Source: Virgibacillus aidingensis
GTDB taxonomy: Bacteria > Bacillota > Bacilli > Bacillales > Amphibacillaceae
Reading direction: 5' to 3'
DNA: 64,000 bases
Assembly: GCF_010994035.1 (NCBI RefSeq)
Contig: NZ_WIXN01000020.1
Span: forward strand, 1-64,000
In this document: positions 8,017 through 17,555 of the stretch, one piece after another
Layout of the letters: each line of letters starts with the position of its first letter
How positions within the stretch are numbered: the first letter of the stretch is position 1
Made by a program: the position numbers and the translations under genes
Notes under the pieces: generated by a model
Told to the model about the DNA's origin: nothing
The model's input: the letters and a program-made list of their open reading frames with translations, nothing else
Database searches by the model: none

Positions 8017-11000
8017 TTGAAGCTAGTGAAAACATCCGTAAAACGTCCTGTTGGCGTGATCATGATTGTACTTGCCATTATTGCACTTGGCGTTGTCTCG
8101 TTTCGCAACCTGGCCGTTGATCTATTTCCGGATATTGAACTTCCAATAGCAGTAGTTGCCACATCCTATGAAGAAGCAGCGCCGCAGGATGTTGAAAATT
8201 TAATAAGCAGACCAATTGAATCTGCAGTCAGTACCGTAGAGGGAATTGAAATGGTTCAATCCCAGTCACAGCCGGGGTCTTCATTGGTTGTCATGATGTT
8301 TGACACAGATACCGATCTGGACCAGGCTTTACTGAATATCAGGGAAAGTGTGGATCAAGTATCAGGAATGCTGCCGGAGCAGGCCGGCGAACCGAATATT
8401 ATGCGTTTTAATCCGGACCAGCTGCCGGTAATCTGGGTTGGCCTTACCGGAGACAATGCAGAAAATTTAACAGAAGTTGCCGATGATCAGGTTGTGCCTT
8501 TCTTTGAACGGCAGGAAGGGGTAGGTTCTGTCACGCTTGAAGGTGGCCGGGACAGGGAGATTCAACTTGTTCTCGACCAGTCCAGCCTGGATCAATATGG
8601 TGTTACCGCCCAAAATATTATTCAGGCTTTAAACAGTACGAACCAATCCGGCTCCGTGGGCACAGTGGAACGAGGAAATCAGGATCTGCAGCTTCGTGTT
8701 TCAGGAGAGTTTGACTCCATAGATGATATTAAACAAACGATTGTTCAAAATGAAGCGGGTACCGCCATTCACGTAGAGGATGTAGCTGAAGTACGGGACA
8801 GTTACAAGGAAGAGTCAAATGTCACATTAGTCAATGGTGAGCCCGCGCTTGTTCTATCTGTTTTAAAACAGACAGATGCCAATACCGTAAATGTAGCAAC
8901 AACTATTCAGGAAAGTATGGAAGAAATCCAGGCAAATCTGCCGGCAGACGTAAATTTGGAAGTGATTATCGATACTTCTGAATTTATTCAGCTGTCCATT
9001 GATTCAGTAGTTCAAAATATTATAATCGGTGGAGCCATTTCCTTTTTTGTTCTGTTGTTATTTCTAAAAAGCCTTCGAGCTACATTTGTCATAGGATTAT
9101 CTATTCCAATCGCAATTATTTCTGCGTTTGCCATGCTGTATTTTACCGGGGAAACGCTGAACATTCTGACCCTGGGTGGTCTGGCGCTTGGTATCGGGAT
9201 GGTAGTGGACAGTTCGATCGTTATTCTTGAACATATATTTACGTACAGGCAGCGCGGCTATAGTTTAAAAGAAGCCGCAATCGAGGGGGCATCTGAATTA
9301 ACGCCTGCGATAATTGCATCTACGACAACAACATTGGTTGTGTTTTTGCCGATTGTGTTCGTGGGAGGTATTGCTTCAGATTTATTTACACCACTGGCAT
9401 TGGCAGTTTCCTTCTCGCTCATCGCCTCCCTGGTGGTGGCAATTACCCTTGTGCCCATGCTGTCATCAAAAATGCTCCGGAAAATTTATGGAGCTTCGGG
9501 GCGCCGCTATTGGTTTGACCGTCTGCTTGGATGGACTACAGGAAAATATAAGGGTATATTGAGGCGTGTGCTTAAATACAGAAAAACAACCATTGCCGGA
9601 ACTATTTTGGCGATCATAGCCAGTCTGGCCCTTGTGCCAATGATTGGAGCTGAATTTATTCCGGCGGCAGACCAGGGACAAATGGAGATCCGGGTGGAAA
9701 CCCGGCTGGGAAGCTCCCTGGAGTACACCGAGGGAATGGTGGAACAGGTAAATGAGAGACTGGAAGACTATGAATCATTTATAGAAACGAGTTTTGTAAC
9801 CATTGGTTCTGCAGGCTTTGGCACCGGAAATCAGGCAACTTATACGATGCAGCTGATACCGGCAGGGGAGCGGGATCAATCGACGACAGAAATTGCCAGG
9901 GACATGGATGAGGATTTCCGGGATATCGCCGGAGCCGAAATTACCGTGAATTCCCTGGATGGCGGAATGGGTCTGGGGGACCCTATCCAGATTCAGGTAA
10001 GCGGTCCTGAGCATGAGGTAGTAAATGAGCTTTCAGAGCAGGTGATTGAAGAAATTTCACAGGTGGAAGGTATTTTTAACCCGGAATCATCCGCAACAGA
10101 TGGCGTGCCGCAAATGAATATTCATGTGGACCATGATGCAGCTGCCATGTATGGATTAACCCAGGAACAGGTATTAAGCCAGGTCAGACTGCAATTCACC
10201 CAGCAAGTAGCAACCCAGTATCGGGAAGATGGTCAGGAAATGGATGTTTCCCTCATGTTTCCGAAGGGTGAAAGAAGCACGATTAATGACCTGCAGGATA
10301 TGAATATCCAGACGCCGACCGGAACGGCTATTCCGCTTGCTGAGGTAGCAGAATTTGAAGAAACACTTGGACCGGTAGCATTATCACGGCAAAATCAGCA
10401 GCCGCAAATGAATATTTCAAGTGATATCGTAGACAGGGATCTCGGAAGCATTGTCAGTGATGTAGAGCAAGTACTGGATAATATGAGCTTGCCTGAAGGG
10501 TACAGCTTTGAAATGGGCGGCCAGGCACAGGATATGAATGAATCATTTACTGATTTGGCCATCGCGCTGGTTTTCTCGATATTTTTAGTATATGCTGTCA
10601 TGGCAATACAATTTGAAAATTTCCTGTTTCCGTTTATTATTATGTTTGCTATGCCAACCAGTATAATTGGCGTGCTGCTTGGACTATTTGTTACAGGCAT
10701 TCCGTTAAGCATTCCAGGCTTTATCGGGATTATCATGCTCGCCGGTATCGTCGTGAACAACTCGATCGTACTGGTGGATTACATCAATATTCTAAGGCGC
10801 AAAGGAAAAGAACGGTACGAAGCAATAGTGGAAGCCGGAGCAAGCAGGCTGCGTCCAATTTTAATGACAACATTGACAACGATCCTGGCCATGGTGCCGC
10901 TCGGCCTTGCCCTGGGAGAAGGTGCCGAGATGCAGCAGCCGCTGGCAGTGACAATCATCTTCGGACTGACAGTTTCAAGTATGTTCACTTTAATACTGAT

Positions 11001-11070
11001 CCCGGTTATTTACAGCTTATTTGATGATTTGACAGCAAAAATTGTAAAAAGGAAGAATAAAAAGGCTTAA
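8017..11070 (+). CDS. efflux RND transporter permease (AcrB/SwrC family)
   Basis: This 1017-residue protein is a proton-driven RND pump with 12 predicted membrane helices and two large extracytoplasmic porter loops (about 40-330 and 550-840). TM1 is followed by the family motif FRNLAVDLFPDIELP. The central TM block contains GGLALGIGMVVDSSIVILEH. At this site AcrB has two acidic residues; here the second is Ser, a variation worth noting for proton coupling. The second half shows GIIMLAGIVVNNSIVLVDYIN. The start is TTG at 8017, 3 bases after the adaptor stop, with AAAGGGG inside the adaptor's end. The closest known relative is probably SwrC/YerP; the substrate is unknown. Confidence 0.92.
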   Translation: MKLVKTSVKRPVGVIMIVLAIIALGVVSFRNLAVDLFPDIELPIAVVATSYEEAAPQDVENLISRPIESAVSTVEGIEMVQSQSQPGSSLVVMMFDTDTDLDQALLNIRESVDQVSGMLPEQAGEPNIMRFNPDQLPVIWVGLTGDNAENLTEVADDQVVPFFERQEGVGSVTLEGGRDREIQLVLDQSSLDQYGVTAQNIIQALNSTNQSGSVGTVERGNQDLQLRVSGEFDSIDDIKQTIVQNEAGTAIHVEDVAEVRDSYKEESNVTLVNGEPALVLSVLKQTDANTVNVATTIQESMEEIQANLPADVNLEVIIDTSEFIQLSIDSVVQNIIIGGAISFFVLLLFLKSLRATFVIGLSIPIAIISAFAMLYFTGETLNILTLGGLALGIGMVVDSSIVILEHIFTYRQRGYSLKEAAIEGASELTPAIIASTTTTLVVFLPIVFVGGIASDLFTPLALAVSFSLIASLVVAITLVPMLSSKMLRKIYGASGRRYWFDRLLGWTTGKYKGILRRVLKYRKTTIAGTILAIIASLALVPMIGAEFIPAADQGQMEIRVETRLGSSLEYTEGMVEQVNERLEDYESFIETSFVTIGSAGFGTGNQATYTMQLIPAGERDQSTTEIARDMDEDFRDIAGAEITVNSLDGGMGLGDPIQIQVSGPEHEVVNELSEQVIEEISQVEGIFNPESSATDGVPQMNIHVDHDAAAMYGLTQEQVLSQVRLQFTQQVATQYREDGQEMDVSLMFPKGERSTINDLQDMNIQTPTGTAIPLAEVAEFEETLGPVALSRQNQQPQMNISSDIVDRDLGSIVSDVEQVLDNMSLPEGYSFEMGGQAQDMNESFTDLAIALVFSIFLVYAVMAIQFENFLFPFIIMFAMPTSIIGVLLGLFVTGIPLSIPGFIGIIMLAGIVVNNSIVLVDYINILRRKGKERYEAIVEAGASRLRPILMTTLTTILAMVPLGLALGEGAEMQQPLAVTIIFGLTVSSMFTLILIPVIYSLFDDLTAKIVKRKNKKA

Positions 11071-11075
11071 GAGCC

Positions 11076-11112
11076 GGAGCTCTTCACCTGTGGAAGGTGG
11101 GGAGCTTTTTTA
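11076..11112 (+). terminator. Rho-independent terminator of the RND operon
   Basis: GGAGCTCTTCACCT and AGGTGGGGAGCT form an imperfect stem followed by six T residues, directly after the RND gene. Confidence 0.8.
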
Positions 11113-11448
11113 TTTAGTGATGGGAGCTGGCGGAAGGGGGCGGGTTTGGGAGAGAATCGGATGAAGTATGGTGCAACTTTAACAAGGTGCATGGTGGATG
11201 GAGCAATTTTTTGCATTTGAGGACAAGCTTTTTGTGATGCGGCAAGAATTGTGTATATTGTGCGATTTTATTCTTGTTTGGGGCAACATTCTGCACTTCC
11301 GGGTGAGTTTGAACGTAATAGATAATTTTAGTAGATCTTCCATATTTTCTAAACTACTGACTATTCGACACAGTGCATCACACGGTCATAATCATCGGGC
11401 GGAAAGAATACTTATGATGTACAGGCTGTTAATGGGGGTAGGTGCGGC
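11113..11448. other. intergenic region without recognised gene
   Basis: These 336 bases between the RND terminator and the mscS-like gene show no convincing coding frame. They should contain the promoter of the channel gene, but I could not pick a clear -35/-10 pair. Confidence 0.5.
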
Positions 11449-12543
11449 ATGTCCTGGGAAGCGTTAATTTCTCATGAATATTTGCTTGATTTCACAATAT
11501 TACTGACAATACTGGTGCTGTTTTTCTTTTTGCGAAAATACATAACGAAATATGTATTTATATTTTTGTTAAAAATGGGAGGTAGGAAACTAAATGGTTT
11601 TTTTAACCAGCTGCATGCCTCATTTTCACTGCCGATTCAGGGGATTATTTTAATCGCCGGGGCGTATATTGCGGTTGGTTATTTTCCGTTTCTGGCACAA
11701 TCGAACGATCTGCTGATTCATATACTTAAGTCGGGTGTCATTTTTATGATAAGCTGGGGACTATACAATCTTTCCTCATCCTCATCCGCCCTCTTTTCCA
11801 AAATAAATAAAAAATATCATATGAACATCGATGAGATTCTCATTCCCTTGTTTTCCCGGGCATTAAGGATTGTTATTATTGCCATTAGCTTCAGCATTAT
11901 TGCACAAGAGTTCGGTTATGATGTGAATGGTTTTGTTGCAGGTTTAGGGATAGGCGGGCTCGCTTTTGCCCTGGCAGCCAAAGATGCCCTGGCAAATATG
12001 TTCGGCGGTATTATCATTATTACGGAGAAGCCTTTTACCATTGGGGATTGGATTTTAACGCCAAGTGTGGAAGGAACGGTGGAAGATATTTCGTTCAGGA
12101 GCACAAAAGTAAGGACATTTGCTCAAGCACTTGTTACGGTTCCAAATGCAACATTATCCAACGAGCCAATCACAAATTGGAGCAAAATGGGAAAAAGACA
12201 AATTACCTTTAATTTAACCCTTGCTTATGAAACGCCAAGGGAAAAAATAGAAACAATTGTAAGGCAGGTCGAATATTTGTTAAAAAATCATCCGGAAATT
12301 CATCCGGAAACCATTTTTGTGAATTTCGATGAATATAAAGAATATGGCGCAGATATCTTCTTATACTTTTTCACGAAAACAACAGATTGGGGAAAATATT
12401 TAACAGTAAAAGAAGAAATTAATTTGCATATCTATGATTTACTGGAAAGTGAAAACGTAACCATTGCCCTCCCTGCTCAAAGAATCCATATGGAAGAACA
12501 GAAACCGGCTGATGCGGGGATGTTCGAAAGACAAATCCAGTGA
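11449..12543 (+). CDS. MscS-family mechanosensitive ion channel
   Basis: This is a small-conductance mechanosensitive channel that releases solutes on hypo-osmotic shock. The 364 residues include about four to five membrane helices in the first 170. The pore helix follows, in the segment GLGIGGLAFALAAKDALANMFGGIIIITEKPFTIGDWI (residues about 167-205), the most conserved part of the family. After it comes the beta domain (VEGTVEDISFRSTKVRTFAQALVTVPNATLSNEPITNWS) and a cytoplasmic alpha/beta vestibule. The Gly/Ala-rich packing pattern typical of MscS is present. The ATG follows GGGGGTAGG. No partner gene is adjacent. Confidence 0.92.
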   Translation: MSWEALISHEYLLDFTILLTILVLFFFLRKYITKYVFIFLLKMGGRKLNGFFNQLHASFSLPIQGIILIAGAYIAVGYFPFLAQSNDLLIHILKSGVIFMISWGLYNLSSSSSALFSKINKKYHMNIDEILIPLFSRALRIVIIAISFSIIAQEFGYDVNGFVAGLGIGGLAFALAAKDALANMFGGIIIITEKPFTIGDWILTPSVEGTVEDISFRSTKVRTFAQALVTVPNATLSNEPITNWSKMGKRQITFNLTLAYETPREKIETIVRQVEYLLKNHPEIHPETIFVNFDEYKEYGADIFLYFFTKTTDWGKYLTVKEEINLHIYDLLESENVTIALPAQRIHMEEQKPADAGMFERQIQ

Positions 12544-12772
12544 ACAGGAATATTGCATGAGTGGTCTTACGGCAAAACCCGGGAAGTAAAAAATCTTAAC
12601 GGCAGGCCGGGATTTAAGTGCAGTCCCCAGATCTTAACAGTGGAGCGAGTATGAAAGCTTTTACGGTGGGACATGTGCATGAAAGTTTCACTTCTTTACG
12701 CTGAGGCAAGCATTAAAGTACACTCACAAATTCTTGAGGAAGGGTGTGCATTACAATGGATCACATGTCCCT

Positions 12773-13225
12773 TTATGGTCCGAGCCACTCCCCGGTCTTT
12801 TTGATAACCTGATTTGCCACTTCGGCAAACATCAGACCAATCGCAATTCCGCCGGCCAAAAGCATCACCTGGGTGGAAAGCTGGACAGCTGCAGTATAAT
12901 CATTTTCCACAAAATGCCGCATCGCATCATACGCGATCCCGCCGGGAACAAGCGGAATGATTCCGGAAACATTAAATATAATGACAGGTGTTTTAAATAA
13001 TTTTGCGCATAACTGGCTCAGTACTGCAACAAGCATCGCAGCAAAAATGGTGGAAGGCACGACATCGAGACCTTCTTTTGTAAGGAAAAAATACAATATC
13101 CAGCCAAACATGCCGACAAGACCACATTGAATAAGTGCCTGCCTTGGCGCATTAAATAAAACACCGAACCCGGCTGCTGCAATAAAACTTGTAATTACAT
13201 GGGTAAAAACAGTCATGAAAAACAC
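12773..13225 (-). CDS. threonine/serine exporter family protein, small subunit (ThrE_2/DUF3815 type)
   Basis: This 150-residue membrane protein on the minus strand begins MFFMTVFTHVITSFIAAAGFGVLFNAPRQALIQCGLVGMFGW. That is the start typical of the DUF3815 half of split ThrE/YjjP-YjjB exporters. Four to five membrane helices are predicted, with FNVSGIIPLVPGGIAYDAM as the conserved core motif. It acts with the DUF1212-type partner encoded just upstream (13445-14188), probably exporting small amino acids or organic acids. Its ATG has the ribosome site AGAGGTG. Unusually, about 220 bases separate the two halves, which often overlap in other genomes. Confidence 0.85.
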   Translation of the reverse strand: MFFMTVFTHVITSFIAAAGFGVLFNAPRQALIQCGLVGMFGWILYFFLTKEGLDVVPSTIFAAMLVAVLSQLCAKLFKTPVIIFNVSGIIPLVPGGIAYDAMRHFVENDYTAAVQLSTQVMLLAGGIAIGLMFAEVANQVIKKTGEWLGP

Positions 13226-13444
13226 CTCTTTTAGTGTGATGGGAAACGATGCGGGTTCATTATATTGCTGGAGCGTATTTAGTGGTCCATTCCCTTTGCG
13301 GGCCTGACTTAGATTCGAGCTGCATCCGACTGTAAGAATGTCATATCCTCATCTCAAGTTCAGCAGCAATCAGATTTTGCGACAGCCTGAATAAGGAACC
13401 TGCTCACGTTCCATGCAGTTACCAATTGACTTCGTTGCACACCG

Positions 13445-14188
13445 CTATAAAAATGCAAATACTACAGCAACTCCGGCGCCTATCGCAAAGGCAGTCAGGA
13501 CTGCTTCCACTCCCTTGGAAAGCCCGGCGACTAAATGGCCTATCATTAAATCACGCACTGCATTGGTAATGTGCAGGCCGGGGACGAGCGGCATGACAGC
13601 ACCGATAATAATCCGGTCAAGTGCCTGGCCGAAGCCGTAATGGACAGAAATTACGGCTGCCAGCCCAATAACGAAGGATGCAAAAAACTCGGCAATAAAA
13701 CGAATCTCCACCAGCCTATCAAAAAATAACATACTGGCAAAACCAAGTCCCCCGGCAAGAAAAGCAGGAAGAAAATCCCCCCAGCTGCCGCCAAACATAA
13801 TGGCAAAACTGCCGCTTACAAAAGCTGCTGCGACAATTTGCAGCCAGGCCGGAAAGGTTAATTTCGCCTGGGAAATATTGTTCAACTGCAGCTTGGCCTC
13901 GGATACGCTTAATTCACCGGCTGTTATTTTTCGTGAAATATCATTTACTTCTGCAATTTTATGTAAATCCGTAGCCCTTGAGGTGACCCGGCGAAAATAT
14001 GTCATATCCTGATTCTCATGGGAAAAATTAATACCGGTGGGTGTGGCGTAGCTTTGCGCATTTTTAAGCCCGTAGGCATTGGCAATCCGGTTCATTGTAT
14101 CTTCCACCCGGTAGGTTTCCGCTCCGCATTCCAGCATTATTTTCCCGGCCATCATACATACTCGGGCAGTGGCTGCTTGTTTTGTCAT
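13445..14188 (-). CDS. threonine/serine exporter family protein, large subunit (ThrE/DUF1212 type)
   Basis: This 247-residue minus-strand protein is the partner of the small subunit. The N-terminal cytoplasmic segment has the family signature MLECGAETYRVEDTMNRIANAYG (about residues 18-40) and PTGINFS. Five membrane helices follow, with PLVPGLHITNAVRDLMIGHLVAGL near the C-terminus. ThrE of Corynebacterium exports threonine and serine; in other bacteria split homologues have been tied to succinate export, so the substrate is uncertain. The minus-strand GGAGG touches the annotated ATG, which is unusually close; a start a few codons downstream is possible. Confidence 0.85.
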   Translation of the reverse strand: MTKQAATARVCMMAGKIMLECGAETYRVEDTMNRIANAYGLKNAQSYATPTGINFSHENQDMTYFRRVTSRATDLHKIAEVNDISRKITAGELSVSEAKLQLNNISQAKLTFPAWLQIVAAAFVSGSFAIMFGGSWGDFLPAFLAGGLGFASMLFFDRLVEIRFIAEFFASFVIGLAAVISVHYGFGQALDRIIIGAVMPLVPGLHITNAVRDLMIGHLVAGLSKGVEAVLTAFAIGAGVAVVFAFL

Positions 14189-14462
14189 CCTCCATACACC
14201 TTTCCAACGTATTTGTTTTCTCTCTTTGAGTATAGTGTCCTTTCTATAGAAAAGAAAGATATATAGTGTGGAATTTTACAATAGTAAAACTGCATTCATG
14301 CGTCTGTTAGTGAATGTGATATTTTATATTGGCTTCCCCAAATCCACTTCATTGGGACTGCGGTACAGCAATTCCTCATCCTATCAAAGACATTTGGGAC
14401 TGCGGTACAGCAGTTATCCTCCCACCGACAGCAAATGTTGAAATTTTATATTTACTTAATGT
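14189..14462. other. intergenic region with a 42-base-spaced direct repeat
   Basis: No gene is seen. The string TGGGACTGCGGTACAGCA occurs at 14353 and again at 14395, so an 18-base identity is repeated at a 42-base interval with a diverging tail. It may be a relic of a longer dispersed repeat. The promoter of the exporter pair should lie at the left side, read on the minus strand. Confidence 0.5.
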
Positions 14463-14497
14463 ATAAAAAAAGAAAGCTGGAACATCCAGCCTTCCTT
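14463..14497 (-). terminator. Rho-independent terminator (minus strand)
   Basis: On the minus strand GGCTGGA and TCCAGC(T) form a hairpin followed by a run of T residues, immediately after the stop of the unknown membrane protein. Confidence 0.8.
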
Positions 14498-14920
14498 TTA
14501 TGGCACCATGATAAACAATCCAATCAATGACATGAATGGAATGGCAGTGGAGAGTGGAATACTCACTAATGAAAATGCATTAATCACTGTTTTTGCTGCG
14601 GGTTCGGTGCCGACATTTTTCTGCAGGAAGATAAAGAAAACGGAAAACAGCATAATGAACATAATAATAATTCCCGGTAAGTACAGTTCTTCTACGGTAT
14701 TTACAGCCTCCGAATTCATAAACGCAAAAACAATAAGAATAATCGGAATAATTTCACTTACGGCAACGCCAATCATGAAATTCGTCTGAACTTTTCCGCG
14801 CTCCTCGGGATTCTCCTTTAATTTTTCCACGTTTATTTTAAACAATATTAAAATAGGAATGACTGCGAGTGCAGCAGCTGCGACAAATAGGTAAGGCAAA
14901 ATTACAACCTCCTTTTCCAT
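14498..14920 (-). CDS. membrane protein of unknown function with an ATP-synthase-c-like helix
   Basis: This 140-residue protein has four predicted membrane helices (about 8-28, 48-70, 80-102 and 112-138). Helix 2 (MIGVAVSEIIPIILIVFAFM) places a Glu before Ile-Ile-Pro, which recalls the proton-carrying Glu of ATP synthase subunit c. The rest does not match a c-ring subunit and helix 4 has no matching acid. I do not assign a function. The ATG has AAGGAGG upstream, and a terminator follows, so it is a monocistronic gene. Confidence 0.55.
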   Translation of the reverse strand: MEKEVVILPYLFVAAAALAVIPILILFKINVEKLKENPEERGKVQTNFMIGVAVSEIIPIILIVFAFMNSEAVNTVEELYLPGIIIMFIMLFSVFFIFLQKNVGTEPAAKTVINAFSLVSIPLSTAIPFMSLIGLFIMVP

Positions 14921-15022
14921 AGGATAATCATCCGCGTGCTTAAAAAAAGTATTCTGCTTAAAGCATGCTTAAAAGCATATAAATTTTACCATAGTTTCAT
15001 TGCCGGCTCAATCCACAAAAAT

Positions 15023-15052
15023 TTGCTAAACCTCCCCAAACTTCGCTATAAT
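15023..15052 (+). promoter_or_regulatory. candidate sigma-A promoter of the first tagO-like gene
   Basis: TTGCTA and a perfect TATAAT are separated by 18 bases, 64 bases before the chosen start. Confidence 0.6.
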
Positions 15053-15116
15053 TTAAGTCAATTACTAAGAGAAACAACAGCTATGCCAACTTACAACAGG
15101 ATTGCAGGAGAAAAAT

Positions 15117-16202
15117 ATGTTTAATTTTGCCGATTTAGCAATTGCATTCATGATTGCACTTATATCCGCTTTTTTCATAACTTTTCCGGTGAAACAACTC
15201 GCGATAAAATGGGGAGCTGTTGATTTCCCCAATCATCGGAAAATACATACAAAGGTAACACCGCGTTTAGGCGGACTTGCTATTTTTGCAGGTTTTTTAA
15301 TTGGTTTGCTCTATTTATTTCCAAGCCATCCCAACCTGCCGGAAATTATCCTTGGCTCCATCGTAATTATCCTTACCGGTGCACTTGATGACCGCTATGG
15401 ACTCCGGCCCGGCGTGAAGCTGACCGGCCAGCTGATTGCTGCATCATTTCTTATATCGGACGGGCTGATTATTGACAGGCTGACACTGCCATTTGTCGGG
15501 ACCATCGAACTTGGTTTTTTAAGTGTGCTGATTACCATTCTCTGGGTGGTCGGAATTACGAATGCGATTAATCTGATCGATGGGCTGGATGGATTGGCGA
15601 CCGGAGTCACGACAATCGCATTAATCAGTATTTTTATTATGGCAATTATAGATGTTCAAGTGATGGTTGCTTATTTAAGCATTGTGCTGATCGGCGCCAA
15701 CCTGGGATTTTTATACCATAATTTTTACCCGGCAAAAATATACATGGGCGATACCGGTTCTAATTTTCTGGGGTACATGATTGCAGTTGTTTCCATGCTT
15801 GGTTTGTTTAAAAATATCGCCTTATTCAGTTTCATTATTCCGGTCATCGTGCTCGCCGTCCCGATTTTTGATACGCTTTTTGCCATTCTCAGGCGTGCCT
15901 ATAATAAAGAAAACATTATGGCTGCAGACAATAAGCATATCCATTACCAGCTCCTCCGTCAAGGATACAGCCACCGGAAAACAGTACTGATTCTGTATAT
16001 TTTCAGCGCACTATTCGGTACGATGGCGATTTTATTTTCCAACGCAAGCATCACGACATCATTAATTATTACATTATTCGTGCTGGCATTATTGCATATT
16101 CTTGCAGAAATCATGGGTCTGGTCATGGGCGGAAAACGGCCAATGCTCGACATGCTGGGGAGCGTATTTAAAAAAAAGCGGAAACGGGATACTGAAAACT
16201 AG
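15117..16202 (+). CDS. tagO: MraY/WecA-family undecaprenyl-phosphate phosphosugar transferase (TagO-like, copy 1)
   Basis: This is a polytopic membrane enzyme moving a phospho-N-acetylhexosamine (usually GlcNAc-1-P) from UDP to undecaprenyl phosphate, the first step of wall teichoic acid or other lipid-linked polymers. The 361 residues show about ten to eleven helices and the family motifs. These are PNHRKIHTKVTPRLGGLAIF (residues about 40), the Asp-rich GALDDRYGL (about 87), NAINLIDGLDGLATG (about 150) with catalytic acids, GDTGSNFLGY, and the HIHYQLLRQGYSHRKTVL loop typical of WecA/TagO. A TTG at 15102 is in frame, but CAGGAG is correctly spaced for ATG 15117. A same-length paralogue lies at 62435. 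A tandem repeat array begins 55 bases after the stop. Confidence 0.9.
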   Translation: MFNFADLAIAFMIALISAFFITFPVKQLAIKWGAVDFPNHRKIHTKVTPRLGGLAIFAGFLIGLLYLFPSHPNLPEIILGSIVIILTGALDDRYGLRPGVKLTGQLIAASFLISDGLIIDRLTLPFVGTIELGFLSVLITILWVVGITNAINLIDGLDGLATGVTTIALISIFIMAIIDVQVMVAYLSIVLIGANLGFLYHNFYPAKIYMGDTGSNFLGYMIAVVSMLGLFKNIALFSFIIPVIVLAVPIFDTLFAILRRAYNKENIMAADNKHIHYQLLRQGYSHRKTVLILYIFSALFGTMAILFSNASITTSLIITLFVLALLHILAEIMGLVMGGKRPMLDMLGSVFKKKRKRDTEN

Positions 16203-16256
16203 CCAGCCGGGAAGCTGGTTGGAAGCAGTTATTAAATGTTGCTGAGTATAGTGAAT

Positions 16257-17101
16257 GAGGCAACGAACGGGGAGGGACCTACCTGCTTCGTTCACTGATC
16301 GGGTGGATGAGGCAATGAACGGAGAGAACCTCCGCTGCTTCGTTAACTGATCGGGTGTATGAGGCAATGAACGGAGAGAAACTCATCTGCTTCGTTCACT
16401 GATCGGGTGGCTGAGGCAATGAACGTGGAGAACCTCCCCTGCTTCGTTAACAGATCGGATGGATGAGTCAATGAACGAGGAGAAACTTATCTGCTTCGTT
16501 AACTGATCGGGTGTATGAGGCAATGAACGGAGAGAACCTCCGCTGCTTCGTTCACTGATTGTGCGAATGAGGCAACGAACGTGGAGAAACACACCTGCTT
16601 CGTTAACAGATTGTGCGAATGAGGCAATGAACGAGGAGAAACTCACCTGCTTCGTTCACTGATCGGGTGGATGAGGCAATGAACGAGGAGAAACTCACCT
16701 GCTTCGTTAACTGATCGGGTGGATGAGGCAACGAACGAGGAGAAACTCATCTGCTTCGTTAACTGATCGGGTGTATGAGGCAATGAACGGAGAGAACCTC
16801 CCCTGCTTCGTTCACTGATTGTGCGAATGAGGCAACGAACGTGGAGAACCTCCCCTGCTTCGTTCACTGATTGTGCGAATGAGGCAATGAACGGGGAAAA
16901 ACTCCCCTGCTTCGTTAACAGATCGGGTGGCTGAGGCAATGAACGGAGAGAAACTCATCTGATTCGTTAACTGATCGTGTGAATGAGGCAACGAACGGAG
17001 AGAACCTCCGCTGCTTCGTTAACTGATCGGGTGGCTGAGGCAACGAACGTATAGAAACTTACCTCATTCGTCAACTGATCGTGCAAATCGATCAACGAAC
17101 G
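16257..17101. repeat. tandem array, 16 full copies of a 52-bp hairpin-forming repeat
   Basis: The landmark GAGGCAA recurs every 52 bases from 16257 onward, with a degenerate 17th head at 17089, and I found no change in spacing. Copies differ at many positions. The common plan is GAGGCAAYGAACG, then GGAGAAMCTC, then CTGCTTCGTT and a TGATCGGGTGGAT linker. GAACGA pairs with TCGTTC and GAG with CTC, so each copy can fold into a hairpin. Because 52 is not a multiple of three, any open frame drifts; it is not coding. It lies right after the tagO-like gene. Confidence 0.95.
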
Positions 17102-17555
17102 GTCAGGAAATATCCCCACTCGCTCTCACCAGCATGTAAAAACCTGATCAATATTAATATTTATGTCCTTCCTCATATTTGGCGGCTTTGGGATATCGTT
17201 ACCCTCTCTATGTACATCCGCCAAAAAGAACAATTGCTCCGACCTTGAGTTCGCCGGTGAATCACTGCAAAACCGGTAACACTTAATGCCCGCTTTCTTC
17301 CATGAATGACAACCCCTGACAACACACCACCAGGACTATTAACCCATTTTATACCAATAAATTTATCGATTTTTGTCGAAAACAGAACAAAAATTGCACC
17401 AATTTCCCCATGACCTTTGGCTCTGTCTCCGTTCCCGAAAATTTTGTATGATTATGATATCTGAATATTAAGACCTAAGTTATTCAGGGGAAGGGGGTCA
17501 CTTTGCATCAAACCGATATTCTCAGCATCTATTAATCTATAATAGGGGGAAGTTT
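17102..17555. other. intergenic region upstream of the subtilase gene
   Basis: No gene is seen in these ~450 bases. An 8-base inverted repeat (TTTGGCGG at 17178, CCGCCAAA at 17218) encloses 32 bases. The leader of the protease gene ends with GGGGGAAG 7 bases before its ATG. I did not find a convincing promoter pair. Confidence 0.5.

Noticed and set aside
12566-12710. Scattered CTTAACGG-like words after the mscS gene
   Set aside because: Spacing irregular and matches poor; could be degenerate repeat, not enough support.
16383-16939. Minus-strand open frames inside the 52-bp array (for example repeated TPDQLTKQ segments)
   Set aside because: 52 is not a multiple of three, so frames are accidents of the repeat; no ribosome site or start context.
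16257-17101. CRISPR-like array
   Set aside because: Units are contiguous with no unique spacers, and no cas genes are present.
17178-17225. Inverted pair TTTGGCGG/CCGCCAAA as a riboswitch or terminator
   Set aside because: Loop of 32 bases has no conserved core and no T tract follows.
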